Source: an uncultured Marmoricola sp.
GTDB taxonomy: Bacteria > Actinomycetota > Actinomycetes > Propionibacteriales > Nocardioidaceae
Assembly (NCBI RefSeq): GCF_943913695.1
Contig: NZ_CALTZE010000001.1
Coordinates: 1 to 64,000 of the forward strand
Direction: 5' to 3'
Length of the DNA: 64,000 nt
Numbering within the stretch: position 1 is the stretch's first letter; each line of letters opens with the position of its first letter. This document shows, piece after piece, positions 45,745 to 54,467 of this stretch. The translations under genes and the position numbers were made by a program. Below the pieces are notes generated by a model that made no database searches, was not told the DNA's origin, and saw nothing but the letters and a program-made list of their open reading frames with translations.

Positions 45745-46284
45745 GTGCCCAGCGTCGAGCCGACCCTGCAGCCGTCCGCGCGCCGATGGCTGGCGGTCGA
45801 CGTGGCCCTGCTGGGCCTGGCGCTGGTGCTTGTCGTGGTGCTCGCCGTGCTGTGGACCCGCGACGACGCCCCAGCGGCCGGCGACCCCCACGCCGAGCGC
45901 CTCTCCGCGCTGCAGCGCGAGGTCGCGGACGCCGCGCTCGCCGAGGTGCGGGCCTTCCTCGAGGTCGACCACCGCGACATGGACGCCGTCACGGAGCGCG
46001 TGCTCGCGGGAGCGACCGGCGACTTCGCCGAGCAGTACGCCGTGGGACGCGACCGCCTGGTCGCCCGGGTGGAGCGCGCCGAGGCCGAGGTGAGCAGCTC
46101 CAGCCGCGCCCTGGGTGTCGGCCTCCTCGAGGACGACCGGGCCGAGGTCCTGGTGGCCGCCGACAGCGTGCTGGTCGACCGGAGCACCGGTGAGGAGCCG
46201 CGCTTCCGCAAGCACCGGCTCCGGCTCGTACTCGAGCGCGACGACGCCGAGTGGCTGGTCGCCGAGCTGGAGCTGGCACCGTGA
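45745..46284 (+). CDS. Mce-associated-type membrane protein (first of two)
   Basis: The 179-residue protein has a single transmembrane helix near residues 20-40 (VALLGLALVLVVVLAVLW) followed by an NTF2-like external domain. It resembles the Mce-associated membrane proteins that stabilise Mce lipid-import systems, but no mce genes are in the window. GTG 45745 has GGGAGG five bases upstream. It is coupled to the next gene by a GTGA overlap; the two are likely a heterodimer. Confidence 0.7.
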   Translation: MPSVEPTLQPSARRWLAVDVALLGLALVLVVVLAVLWTRDDAPAAGDPHAERLSALQREVADAALAEVRAFLEVDHRDMDAVTERVLAGATGDFAEQYAVGRDRLVARVERAEAEVSSSSRALGVGLLEDDRAEVLVAADSVLVDRSTGEEPRFRKHRLRLVLERDDAEWLVAELELAP

Positions 46285-46820
46285 GCGGCGCGCTGCCGCG
46301 CGGGCTGCGGTGGGTCGGCCCAGGGGCCACCTTCGTGCTGGTGCTGCTCTGCCTCGCGCTCGGCGCCGGTGTCGCCCTCACCCTGCTGGGCTCCGACCGC
46401 ACCCCCAGCACCCGGCCCTCCACCGAGCGACCGGTCACCTCCGTCGCCGCCCGCGAGGCCGCGCTGGAGGGGGCGGGCCCGCTGACCGAGCGGGTGCTCT
46501 CCTATGACTGGGAGGGCTTCGACGGGGTGGTCGAGGAGACGCGGGGCGAGCTCCTCTCCTCCGGCTTCGGCGAGGAGTACGCCGCCCAGATGGCGTCGCT
46601 GCGCCCCCGCGTGGTGCGCGACCGGGTGACGGTGCGCGCGACGGCGCGCCAGGTCGGGGTGGTCTCGGCCGGGCCCGACCGGGCGGTGGCGCTGGTCTTC
46701 GCCGACCAGGTCAGCACCACCCAGGGCTCGCCCGGCCGACGCAGCGACCAGGTGCGGGTGTTGGTCACCCTGAGCGCCGACGAGGGAGTGTGGCGCGTGT
46801 CCCGGATGGATGCCTTCTGA
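46281..46820 (+). CDS. Mce-associated-type membrane protein (second of two)
   Basis: The 179-residue protein mirrors the preceding one: one transmembrane helix (ATFVLVLLCLALGAGVALTL) and an external domain with YDWEGFDGVVEETRGELLSS and GEEYAAQM segments. Start GTG 46281 overlaps the previous stop. Its stop overlaps the ATG of the following reductase gene (TGATG), tying the three genes into one operon. Confidence 0.7.
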   Translation: MSGALPRGLRWVGPGATFVLVLLCLALGAGVALTLLGSDRTPSTRPSTERPVTSVAAREAALEGAGPLTERVLSYDWEGFDGVVEETRGELLSSGFGEEYAAQMASLRPRVVRDRVTVRATARQVGVVSAGPDRAVALVFADQVSTTQGSPGRRSDQVRVLVTLSADEGVWRVSRMDAF

Positions 46821-47812
46821 TGAGAGGTCACGACGTCGAGACCGACCTGCTGATCGTCGGAGCCGGGCCCACGGGCCTCTTCGGCGCCTACTACGCGGGC
46901 TTCCGCGGCATGCGGGTGGCGGTCGTCGACTCGCTGCCCGAGCTCGGCGGGCAGGTCTCGGCGATGTATCCCGAGAAGTCGATCCTCGACATCGCGGGCT
47001 TCCCGTCGGTCAAGGGCCGTGAGCTGGTCGAGCAGCTGGTCGAGCAGGCCGCGAGCGCGCGACCGGCGTACCTGCTCGGCCGCACGGCCTCCTCGCTGGA
47101 GACCACGGACGAGGAGTCGGGGACCGGGGTGGTGATGCAGCTCGACGACGGCACCACGATCACCGCGAAGGTCGTCATCATCACCGCCGGGATGGGCAAG
47201 TTCACGCCCCGTCCGCTGCCGGCGGGGGAGGGCTGGGAGGACCGCGGTCTGGTCTTCTTCGTCCCCTCCTTCGCCGAGTACGCCGGCCGCGACGTCGTCA
47301 TCGTCGGCGGCGGCGACAGCGCCTTCGACTGGGCGCACCACCTGGAGCCGATCGCCCGCTCGGTGACGCTGGTGCACCGCCGCGACCAGTTCCGCGCGCA
47401 CCGAGCGACCGTCGACGCCGTGCTCGCGGGCTCGACCGAGGTGATCACCAAGGCCCAGGTGACCCGGCTGGTGGGGGAGCACCACGTGGAGTCGGTCGAG
47501 ATCACGACCGCCGACGGCGAGGTGCTCACCCGGCCCGCGCAGAGCGTCGTGGCCGCGCTCGGGTTCGTCGCCGACCTCGGCGCGATGCAGCAGTGGGGGC
47601 TCGACTTCGACCACCGCCACGTGCGGGTCGACACCCACATGCGCACCAACCTGCCGCGCGTCTTCGCCGCCGGTGACATCACCGAGTATCCCGGCAAGGT
47701 GCGGCTGATCGCGGTCGGCTTCGGCGAGGTCGCGACCGCGGTCAACAACGCGGCGGTGCTCGTCGACCCCGACGCCCACGTCTTCCCCGGACACTCCTCG
47801 GACGGCAGTTGA
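46820..47812 (+). CDS. Ferredoxin-NADP reductase (type 2) / thioredoxin-reductase-like
   Basis: The 330-residue flavoprotein has FAD motif LLIVGAGPTGLFGAYYAGFR, an NADP motif VVIVGGGDSAFDWA and the C-terminal VFAAGDITEYPGK. There is no CxxC redox pair, so it is the YumC-type ferredoxin reductase rather than thioredoxin reductase. It is coupled to the preceding gene. The electron acceptor is probably a ferredoxin encoded elsewhere. Confidence 0.85.
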   Translation: MRGHDVETDLLIVGAGPTGLFGAYYAGFRGMRVAVVDSLPELGGQVSAMYPEKSILDIAGFPSVKGRELVEQLVEQAASARPAYLLGRTASSLETTDEESGTGVVMQLDDGTTITAKVVIITAGMGKFTPRPLPAGEGWEDRGLVFFVPSFAEYAGRDVVIVGGGDSAFDWAHHLEPIARSVTLVHRRDQFRAHRATVDAVLAGSTEVITKAQVTRLVGEHHVESVEITTADGEVLTRPAQSVVAALGFVADLGAMQQWGLDFDHRHVRVDTHMRTNLPRVFAAGDITEYPGKVRLIAVGFGEVATAVNNAAVLVDPDAHVFPGHSSDGS

Positions 47813-47823
47813 CGGACGTTCAG

Positions 47824-47829
47824 TAGAGT
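47824..47829 (+). promoter_or_regulatory. Leaderless -10 of the glycosyltransferase gene
   Basis: TAGAGT lies seven bases upstream of the GTG at 47837. No convincing -35 is seen. It marks a new transcription unit after the reductase gene. Confidence 0.45.
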
Positions 47830-47836
47830 CCGCAGG

Positions 47837-49078
47837 GTGCGCGTCGCCCTGCTGTCCTACCGGAGCAAGCCGCACTGCGGGGGGCAGGGCGTCTACGTCC
47901 GCTACCTCTCCCGCGAGCTGGTGCGCCTGGGCCACGACGTCGAGGTGATCTCCGGGGCGCCCTACCCCGAGCTCGACCCCGGGGTGCGGCTCAGCAGGCT
48001 GCCGAGCCTCGACCTCTACCGCGAGCCCGACCCCTTCCGCACGCCGCGGCTCTCCGAGCTGCGCGACCTGCTCGACGTCACCGAGGTCCTGGAGATGTGG
48101 GCGGGCAGCTTCCCCGAGCCCCGCACCTTCGCGCGCCGCGCGGCGCGGCTGCTGGCCCGGCGCCGCGACGACTTCGACGTGGTCCACGACAACCAGACGC
48201 TCGGGTGGGGGATGGTCGACGTCGAGCGGATGCTGCCGACGGTCACCACCATCCACCACCCCATCAGCGTCGACCGGCGCACCGACCTCGCCAGCACCCG
48301 CAGCCGCTGGAAGCGCTTCGGGCTGCGCCGCTGGTATGCCTTCACCCGGATGCAGGCCCGTGTGGCCAGGCAGGCCGGGCGCGTGCTCACGGTCTCGGAG
48401 TCGAGCCGCCGCGACATCGTGCGCGACTTCGGCGTCGACCCCGCCCGCGTGCAGGTCGTGCCGCTGGGCGTCGACGAGGGCTTCGTGCCGCCCACCGAGC
48501 CCCGGGTGCCCGGTCGCATCCTGGCGATGGCCAGCGCCGACGCCCCCATGAAGGGGGTCGCGACCCTGCTGGAGGCGGTGGCCAAGCTGCGCACCGAGCG
48601 CGACGTGCACCTCGTGCTCGTCTCCAAGCCCACGCCGGGGGGCCGTACCGAGCGGCTGGTCGATGAGCTCGGCCTCCACGACGCGGTCAGCTTCGTCCAC
48701 GGGGTCGACGACGCCGAGCTGGTGCGCCTGATGGGCTCGGCCGAGGTCGCCTGCGTGCCCTCGCTCTACGAGGGCTTCTCGCTGCCCACCGCGGAGCTGA
48801 TGGCCTGCGAGACCCCGCTCGTGGTGAGCCGCGCCGGCGCTATCCCCGAGGTGGTCGGCCCCGACGGGGAGTGCGCCGACCTGGTGCGGCCCGGTGACGT
48901 GGGCGAGCTGGAGCACGCGCTGGCCGCGCTGCTCGACGACCCCGACCGGCGCGCGCGGATGGGCCGCGCGGGTCGCGCCCGGGTGCTGGAGCGGTTCGGC
49001 TGGCGGGCGGTCGCGGAGGCCACCGTGGCGGCGTACGACGATGTGGTGGCGCGCCGGGCGCGCCAGGAGGAGGACTGA
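47837..49078 (+). CDS. Glycosyltransferase family 4
   Basis: The 413-residue GT-B enzyme has the GT4 motifs GGQGVYVRYLSREL in the N-terminal domain and the EGFSLPTAELMACETPLV motif that contacts the sugar nucleotide in the C-terminal domain. The acceptor is unknown. It heads a four-gene cluster with two methyltransferases and a prenyltransferase-like protein, with start-stop spacing of one to four bases, suggesting synthesis of a modified glycan or glycolipid. Confidence 0.85.
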   Translation: MRVALLSYRSKPHCGGQGVYVRYLSRELVRLGHDVEVISGAPYPELDPGVRLSRLPSLDLYREPDPFRTPRLSELRDLLDVTEVLEMWAGSFPEPRTFARRAARLLARRRDDFDVVHDNQTLGWGMVDVERMLPTVTTIHHPISVDRRTDLASTRSRWKRFGLRRWYAFTRMQARVARQAGRVLTVSESSRRDIVRDFGVDPARVQVVPLGVDEGFVPPTEPRVPGRILAMASADAPMKGVATLLEAVAKLRTERDVHLVLVSKPTPGGRTERLVDELGLHDAVSFVHGVDDAELVRLMGSAEVACVPSLYEGFSLPTAELMACETPLVVSRAGAIPEVVGPDGECADLVRPGDVGELEHALAALLDDPDRRARMGRAGRARVLERFGWRAVAEATVAAYDDVVARRARQEED

Positions 49079-49079
49079 G

Positions 49080-49802
49080 GTGCTGACCGTCGACTTCGAG
49101 CGGCTGGGGCTGCGTGCGGGCGACCGCGTGATCGACATGGGGTGCGGCGCAGGTCGCCACGCCTTCGAGATGTATCGGCGGGGCGCCGACGTCATCGCCT
49201 TCGACGCCGACGCCGACGAGCTGCACGGCGTCTCGGAGCTCTTCGCGGCGATGCGCGAGGCCGGCGAGGTGCCCGCTGGTGCCGAGGCCGACGTCAAGCA
49301 GGGCGACGCGCTCGCGCTGCCCTTCGCCGACGGCGAGTTCGACTGCGTGGTGGCCGCGGAGGTGCTCGAGCACATCCCCGACGACGCGGGCGCGATCGCC
49401 GAGCTGGTGCGCGTGCTACGTCCGGGCGGCACCATCGCCGTCACGGTGCCGCGCTACGGACCCGAGCGGGTCTGCTGGGCGCTGTCGACGGCCTACCACG
49501 AGGTCGAGGGCGGACACGTGCGGATCTACCGCGGCTCCGAGCTCGCCGCGCAGCTGGAGCAGGCGGGCCTCGTGCTGGAGGGCCGCGACCACGTGCACGC
49601 GCTGCACTCGCCCTACTGGTGGATCAAGTGCGCGGTGGGCGTCGACCGCGACCGGCACCCGCTCGTACGGGCCTACCACCAGGTGCTGGTCTGGGACATC
49701 ATGCGCACCCGCGGCATCTCCCGGGTGACCCGCGCGGCCGAGCGGCTGCTCGACCCGGTCATCGGCAAGAGCCTGGTGCTCTACCTGCGCAAGCCCGCAT
49801 GA
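49080..49802 (+). CDS. SAM-dependent methyltransferase
   Basis: The 240-residue class I enzyme has motif I VIDMGCGAGRHAFEMYRRGA, FDADADE (ribose contact) and VVAAEVLEHIPDD. Start GTG 49080 is one base after the glycosyltransferase stop; it overlaps the next gene by ATGA. Substrate is unknown, but context suggests methylation of the product of the preceding glycosyltransferase or its acceptor. Confidence 0.85.
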   Translation: MLTVDFERLGLRAGDRVIDMGCGAGRHAFEMYRRGADVIAFDADADELHGVSELFAAMREAGEVPAGAEADVKQGDALALPFADGEFDCVVAAEVLEHIPDDAGAIAELVRVLRPGGTIAVTVPRYGPERVCWALSTAYHEVEGGHVRIYRGSELAAQLEQAGLVLEGRDHVHALHSPYWWIKCAVGVDRDRHPLVRAYHQVLVWDIMRTRGISRVTRAAERLLDPVIGKSLVLYLRKPA

Positions 49803-50866
49803 GGCTGCCCGAGCTCCCCGGCCTGCTGAGCGCCGACGAGGTCGCCGCGACGGCGCGCTCGATCGCGCGCTCGCAGGAGCCCGACGGCGCGATCCCGTGG
49901 AGCCCGCTCGACAAGGTCGACCTCTGGAACCACGTCGAGGCGGCGATGGGCCTGCTCGCGGGCGGCGAGGTCGACGCTGCGGAGGCGGCGTACGACTGGG
50001 CCCTGCGCACCCAGCGCCCCGACGGGTCCTGGCCGATGCGGCTGCACCTCGGCTCGGTCGACGACCCCGGCACCGAGACCAACATGTGCGCCTACCTGGC
50101 CGTCGGCGTCTGGCACCACTGGCTGCTGCGCCACGACCTGGCGCGCGTCGAGGAGCTGTGGCCCGCCGTACGCCGCGGGCTCGACCTCGTGGTCGGGCAG
50201 CAGCTGCCCTTCGGTGGGCTCTCCTGGGCCCAGGGGTGGCCCGAGGCGCTGCTCTCGGGCTCGGCGAGCATCTACCAGTCGCTGCGGGCGGGCGTCGCCC
50301 TCGCCGGGCTGGTCGGCGACCCGCAGCCGGAGTGGGAGCTCGCGGGGGGCCGGCTCGGCCACGCGCTGCGCGAGCACCGCGACGGGTTCCTGTCGAAGGA
50401 CGCCTTCGCGATGGACTGGTACTACCCCGTCCTCGGCGGCGCCGTCCGCGGCCGCGCCGGCCACGACCTGCTCGCCCTCCGGTGGGACGACTTCGTGGTG
50501 CCCGGGCTGGGCATCCGCTGCGTCTCGACCAACCCGTGGGTCACCGGCGCCGAGACCTGCGAGCTGGTCCTGGCCCTCGACGCCGTCGACGACCGGGACC
50601 GGGCGCTGCGGCTGCTGGCCGACATGCAGCACCTGCGCGACGCCGAGGGCGGCTACTGGACCGGCTACGTCTACGCCGACGACGCCATCTGGCCGCGCGA
50701 GGAGACGACGTACACCGCTGCCGCGGTGATCCTCGCCGTCGACGCGCTCTCCCGCACCACGCCGGGCTCGGGCATCATGCGCGGCGACACCCTGGCGGCG
50801 CACTTCCCCGAGATCGGCCTGGAGTGCGGCTGCCCCGACCGCTCAGCCGACGTGCTCGCCCGCTGA
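49799..50866 (+). CDS. Prenyltransferase / terpene-cyclase-like alpha-alpha-barrel protein
   Basis: The 355-residue protein has an alpha/alpha toroid with repeats of the type found in prenyltransferases and squalene-hopene cyclases (QEPDGAIPWSP and AEGGYWTGYVYADDAIWP segments). The DXDD or metal-binding motifs of true cyclases are not obvious, so it may be a carbohydrate- or lipid-modifying relative. It is coupled to the methyltransferase and its 3' end overlaps the opposite methyltransferase gene by 24 bases. Confidence 0.75.
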   Translation: MRLPELPGLLSADEVAATARSIARSQEPDGAIPWSPLDKVDLWNHVEAAMGLLAGGEVDAAEAAYDWALRTQRPDGSWPMRLHLGSVDDPGTETNMCAYLAVGVWHHWLLRHDLARVEELWPAVRRGLDLVVGQQLPFGGLSWAQGWPEALLSGSASIYQSLRAGVALAGLVGDPQPEWELAGGRLGHALREHRDGFLSKDAFAMDWYYPVLGGAVRGRAGHDLLALRWDDFVVPGLGIRCVSTNPWVTGAETCELVLALDAVDDRDRALRLLADMQHLRDAEGGYWTGYVYADDAIWPREETTYTAAAVILAVDALSRTTPGSGIMRGDTLAAHFPEIGLECGCPDRSADVLAR

Positions 50867-51496
50867 GCCCGCGGTACGCCGCAGCACCCGCATCGACCCG
50901 ACCGTCTCGCGCGGGGTGAAAGCGCCGCTCGCGACCGCCCGCTCCCACACGTGGAAGGGTGCCTGGCCGCCGTCGGCGGGGTGCTCGAAGACGTCGTGGA
51001 TCACCAGCACGCCGCCCGGCAGCACCCACCGGGCGAAGCCGGTGTAGTCGGCCTGCGCGTGCTCCTCGGCGTGGCCACCGTCGACGAAGAGCAGCGCCAG
51101 GGGGGTGCGCCAGTGGGCCGAGACGGTGGTGCTGCGGCCGACGATCGCGACCACCACGTCCTCCAGGCCGGCGCGGTGGAGGGTGTCGCGGAAGAACGGC
51201 AGCGTGTCCATCAGCCCCGTGCGGGGGTCGACCAGCTCGGTGTCGTGGTGCTCCCAGCCGGCCTGGTTCTCCTCCGAGCCGCGGTGGTGGTCGACGGTGA
51301 AGATGGTGCTGCCGGTCTCCTGCGCCGCCGCGCCGAGGTAGACCGCCGACTTCCCGCAGTAGCTGCCGACCTCCAGCCCCGGCCCCGCCCCGAGGTGCGC
51401 CAGCGCCGTGTCGTGCAGCAGCTCGCCCTCGTCGTCGGGCATGAACCCCTTCGCCGCCCGGGCATGGTCGAGCACCTCCGCGTCCACGCCCGCCAC
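50843..51496 (-). CDS. Class I SAM-dependent methyltransferase (CmcI-like)
   Basis: The 217-residue protein has LEVGSYCGKSAVYLGAAAQE as the SAM-binding motif, and FVDGGHAEEHAQADYTGFAR with the metal-type aspartate/histidine as in O-methyltransferases and CmcI-like enzymes. It is encoded opposite to the first three cluster genes but overlaps the prenyltransferase-like gene at the 3' end. The same set of gene families occurs together in other actinobacteria. Confidence 0.8.
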   Translation of the reverse strand: MAGVDAEVLDHARAAKGFMPDDEGELLHDTALAHLGAGPGLEVGSYCGKSAVYLGAAAQETGSTIFTVDHHRGSEENQAGWEHHDTELVDPRTGLMDTLPFFRDTLHRAGLEDVVVAIVGRSTTVSAHWRTPLALLFVDGGHAEEHAQADYTGFARWVLPGGVLVIHDVFEHPADGGQAPFHVWERAVASGAFTPRETVGSMRVLRRTAGSAGEHVG

Positions 51497-51520
51497 CCTA
51501 GGCCCGCCCCGGTCGCCCCG

Positions 51521-51774
51521 GGTGGCGTGTCGCTCCCTGAGGAGCCCCGCGAGGGACGAGCGGTGTCGGCCGCTCCCTGAGGAGCCCCGCGAGGGACGAG
51601 CGGGGTGTCACGAAGGGGCGGGGTGGTGGGCGCCCTTCGTGGCTCGCTGCGCTCGCGCCTCAGGGAGCGGTGGTGGCGTGTCGCTTCCTGAGGAGCCCCG
51701 CGAGGGACGAGCGGTGTCGGTCGTTCCCTGAGGAGCCCCGCGAGGGACGAGCGGGGTGTCACGAAGGGGCGGGG
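51521..51774. repeat. Two 103-base repeat copies with inverted middle unit
   Basis: A 103-base block (51521-51623) recurs at 51672-51774 with three differences. Each holds two GAGGAGCCCCGCGAGGGACG units ending in GTGTCACGAAGGGGCGGGG. The interval 51631-51670 carries the inverted sense (CCCTTCGTGGCTCGCTGCGC, then CTCAGGGAGC). The family is the same as in 29906-30038. Confidence 0.85.
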
Positions 51775-52100
51775 GGAGGTGTCGTGTCGGCTTCTCGGGC
51801 CGCGGCTCGGGCAGCACGGCCGGCGGGGGACCGCGAGGACAGCAGCTTCAACGCCTCGAAGTCTCCCTCGATGAGCGCACGCTTCTTCGCCCGACTCCAG
51901 CCGTGGATGCGTCTCTCGGTGGCGTAGGCGTCCCTGATCGACTCGGACTCGGCCGCCCACACCAGGGTCACCGGTCTCCGCCGCCGGGTGTAGGCGGCGA
52001 CTTCCCCAGCGTTGTGCTGGAGGAGCCGTTGAGCCAGGTCGATGGTGCTGCCCACGTAGTAGGAGCCGTCCGAGCACTGCAGGATGTAGGTCCACGCCAT
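51759..52100 (-). CDS. GIY-YIG nuclease family protein
   Basis: The 113-residue protein has the GIY-YIG core: WTYILQCSDGSYYVGSTIDL (Tyr-Ile-Leu, Tyr-Tyr-Val-Gly) and RDAYATERRIHGWSRAKKRA. It is a small UPF0213-type protein. ATG 52100 is chosen over a longer frame to 52223. The C-terminal codons run into the repeat array at 51774, and a second array lies just upstream, so the gene sits inside a repeat region. A role in mobility or repair of repeats is speculative. Confidence 0.8.
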   Translation of the reverse strand: MAWTYILQCSDGSYYVGSTIDLAQRLLQHNAGEVAAYTRRRRPVTLVWAAESESIRDAYATERRIHGWSRAKKRALIEGDFEALKLLSSRSPAGRAARAAAREADTTPPPAPS

Positions 52101-52212
52101 GGTCGGATGTTTGCCCGAGGTAAGACGCAGGATCCGAGACTGCCTGTCGCCTGTGGAGGAGCGGCCGCGGGGTGAGCCTGTGGAGGGTTGGTGGCGCCCC
52201 TTCGTGGCTCGC

Positions 52213-52328
52213 TGCGCTCGCACCTCAGGGAGCGGTGATGGTGCGCTCGCGCCTCAGGGGGCGGTGGTGCTGCGCTCGCACCTCAGGGAGCGGTGGTGGT
52301 GCGCTCGCACCTCAGGGAGCGGCGGGGG
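52213..52328. repeat. 29-base tandem repeat, four copies
   Basis: TGCGCTCGCACCTCAGGGAG and nearby bases recur at 52213, 52242, 52271 and 52300 with an exact 29-base period and one to three differences. It belongs to the same family as the other arrays. The stop codon and last two codons of the beta-amylase gene lie in the last copy. Confidence 0.85.
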
Positions 52329-53781
52329 TGCGGAGGTCGTCGATCAGGCGGGCGTAGCGGGTGCGGGGGAGGGTCTTGTCGTCGCCGGAGCCGACGTCGG
52401 TCATGCGCAGGACGGTGAGGCCCTCGTAGCCCCAGCGCTCGAAGGCGTCGGTGATGTTGTCCCAGCCCTGGTCGTCGTAGAGGCCGCCGTTGAGGGCGTT
52501 CTCGCCCTTGAGCGGGGTGCCGACGCGGGCGGCGTAGTCGCCGATCCAGCCGACCAGGGTCTTGGCCAGGGAGTACTGCTGGTCGGCTCCGGGGACCTGG
52601 TCGTCCATCTCGAGGGCGGTGAAGTGCATGGTCACCTCGCGCGTGGTCGGGATCCGGCCGGCCAGCCTGACGATGCGGGCGTAGCCGTGGCCGGTGGCCC
52701 AGTCCTGCTCGCGCACCGAGGTCTGGATCAGGCCGGTGGTGACCTCGGTGGCGCGCGGGAAGGGCGACCCGGGGGCCATCTGCCAGTGGATGCCCGGCAC
52801 CTTGTAGCCGATGTCGGCATACCTCAGGCGGTCGCCGACCGCGCGGGTGACCGTGGTGAGCATGCGCTTTCCGTGCGCGACGAGCGCGCCGTTGTACCAG
52901 TCGACGAAGTCGCGCCCGTAGCGGCTGGAGCGGTAGGCGCCACTGTCGAAGAAGTCGTCGGCGTCGGTCGGCGAGGCGACGCGCTGCCAGGAGCGGTAGC
53001 GGGTGCCCCAGGCGCGGTTGACCCGCTCCAGTGACCCGTAGGTGCGCTTGGTCCAGGCGCGGAAGTCGGCCTGGGCCAGAGGGGAGTAGGACTGCAGCGC
53101 GCCGCGGCCGGGGTAGCCGGAGCCCGTGTCGTGGGAGTTGTAGGCCGGGTAGCGCAGCTCGCCCGAGGGCCCGAGCGAGACGTTGAGCTCGCTGATCTCG
53201 CGGCCGTAGTCGCGGTCGTAGCGGCGCACGAACGCCCGGGTGAAGTCGACGTACTCCTGGCGCACGACGCGGTCGCCCCAGCCGGAGACGGTCTCGGCCG
53301 ACCAGTTGCCCTGCTCGCTGCGGTGCTGCAGCCCCGTGCGGCCCAGGCGTACGCCGTCGACGCGGCGCTTCTCGTACTTCCTCCACAGCCACGACGGCAG
53401 CAGGCTGGTGTAGTCGTCACCGACGTTGCCGCCGCACTGGTGGAAGGACAGGATCGGCGCGATGTCGAGCCCGGCGAGCTTGATCTCGCGGAAGACGCGG
53501 TCGTAGTAGCCCCAGGTGAAGCGGTTGTCGCGCTTCTCCACGTCGCCCCACCACACGTCGACCGACACGGCGTCGACGCCGTACGCCGACACGGTGCGCA
53601 GGTCGGCGCGGAAGGTCGCCCACGCCTCCGCGCCCTGGATCTTCAGGGGCGCCATCACGTTGTAGGAGGAGTCGGGGTTGCCCCGTGCCAGGTTGCCCGG
53701 GGGCCGCGGGGAGTCGGCCTGGGCGGGCGCCGCGGGGAGCAGGGAGGTGGCAAGGGCGAGTGCGAGGATCCGAGCGCGCAT
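52312..53781 (-). CDS. Secreted beta-amylase (glycoside hydrolase family 14)
   Basis: The 489-residue protein has a signal peptide (ILALALATSLLPAAPAQA) and the GH14 core: VSVDVWWGDVE, ILSFHQCGGNVGDD, NVSLGPSGELRYPAY and GENALNGG. The glutamates in GPSGELRYP and in GENALNG fit the catalytic acid and base. It hydrolyses starch from non-reducing ends to maltose. GH14 is uncommon in actinobacteria and abundant in plants and some Firmicutes, so transfer is possible. It is full length and divergent from efp. Confidence 0.9.
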   Translation of the reverse strand: MRARILALALATSLLPAAPAQADSPRPPGNLARGNPDSSYNVMAPLKIQGAEAWATFRADLRTVSAYGVDAVSVDVWWGDVEKRDNRFTWGYYDRVFREIKLAGLDIAPILSFHQCGGNVGDDYTSLLPSWLWRKYEKRRVDGVRLGRTGLQHRSEQGNWSAETVSGWGDRVVRQEYVDFTRAFVRRYDRDYGREISELNVSLGPSGELRYPAYNSHDTGSGYPGRGALQSYSPLAQADFRAWTKRTYGSLERVNRAWGTRYRSWQRVASPTDADDFFDSGAYRSSRYGRDFVDWYNGALVAHGKRMLTTVTRAVGDRLRYADIGYKVPGIHWQMAPGSPFPRATEVTTGLIQTSVREQDWATGHGYARIVRLAGRIPTTREVTMHFTALEMDDQVPGADQQYSLAKTLVGWIGDYAARVGTPLKGENALNGGLYDDQGWDNITDAFERWGYEGLTVLRMTDVGSGDDKTLPRTRYARLIDDLRTPAAP

Positions 53782-53891
53782 GCGAGGACGATGCCACGCT
53801 GCGACTCGCGGCGGATAGACTCGACCGCCGTGCCCGACGAGACCTCGCGGGCACCCCGACGTACTCGACCAGAAGGCGCGACGACTTCCGC

Positions 53892-54455
53892 ATGGCTACG
53901 ACGAACGACCTGAAGAACGGCATGGTGCTGCGCCTGGACGGCCAGCTGTGGCAGGTGCTGTGGTTCCAGCACCACAAGCCCGGCAAGGGCGGTGCCGTGG
54001 TGCGCACAAAGATCAAGAACGTCGAGAGCGGCAAGACCGTCGACAAGACCTTCAACGCCGACGTCAAGGTCGAGGTGGCCAGCGTCGACAAGCGGACCAT
54101 GCAGTACCTCTACAACGACGGCACCTCCTACGTCTTCATGGACACCAGCACCTACGACCAGCTCGAGGTGCCGCCGGAGATCGTGGGCGACGCGTCCAAC
54201 TTCCTGCTGGAGAACCAGGAGGCGATCGTCGCCACCAACGACGGGCGGGTGCTCTACATCGAGCTGCCGGCCTCCGTCGAGCTCGAGGTCACCTACACCG
54301 AGCCGGGCCTCCAGGGCGACCGCTCCACCGGCGGCACCAAGCCGGCGACCGTCGAGACCGGCCACACCGTCAGCGTCCCGCTCTTCATCACCACCGGCGA
54401 GCGGATCAAGGTCGACACCCGCGACTCCTCCTACCTGGGTCGCGTCAGTGGCTGA
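53892..54455 (+). CDS. efp: Elongation factor P
   Basis: The 187-residue factor relieves ribosome stalling at proline runs. Domain I contains the loop HHKPGKGGAVVRTKIKN with the modification-site lysine in PGKGG. Domains II and III follow with VDTRDSSYLGRVSG at the end. The start ATG at 53892 begins MATTNDLKNG as is usual. A possible -10 TAGACT lies at 53816-53821. nusB follows by 12 bases, a normal neighbourhood. Confidence 0.97.
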   Translation: MATTNDLKNGMVLRLDGQLWQVLWFQHHKPGKGGAVVRTKIKNVESGKTVDKTFNADVKVEVASVDKRTMQYLYNDGTSYVFMDTSTYDQLEVPPEIVGDASNFLLENQEAIVATNDGRVLYIELPASVELEVTYTEPGLQGDRSTGGTKPATVETGHTVSVPLFITTGERIKVDTRDSSYLGRVSG

Positions 54456-54467
54456 ACGGCCGCTGCC

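Noticed and set aside
52213..52328. 29-base tandem repeat as a CRISPR array
   Set aside because: Copies are directly adjacent with no spacers, and there are no cas genes.
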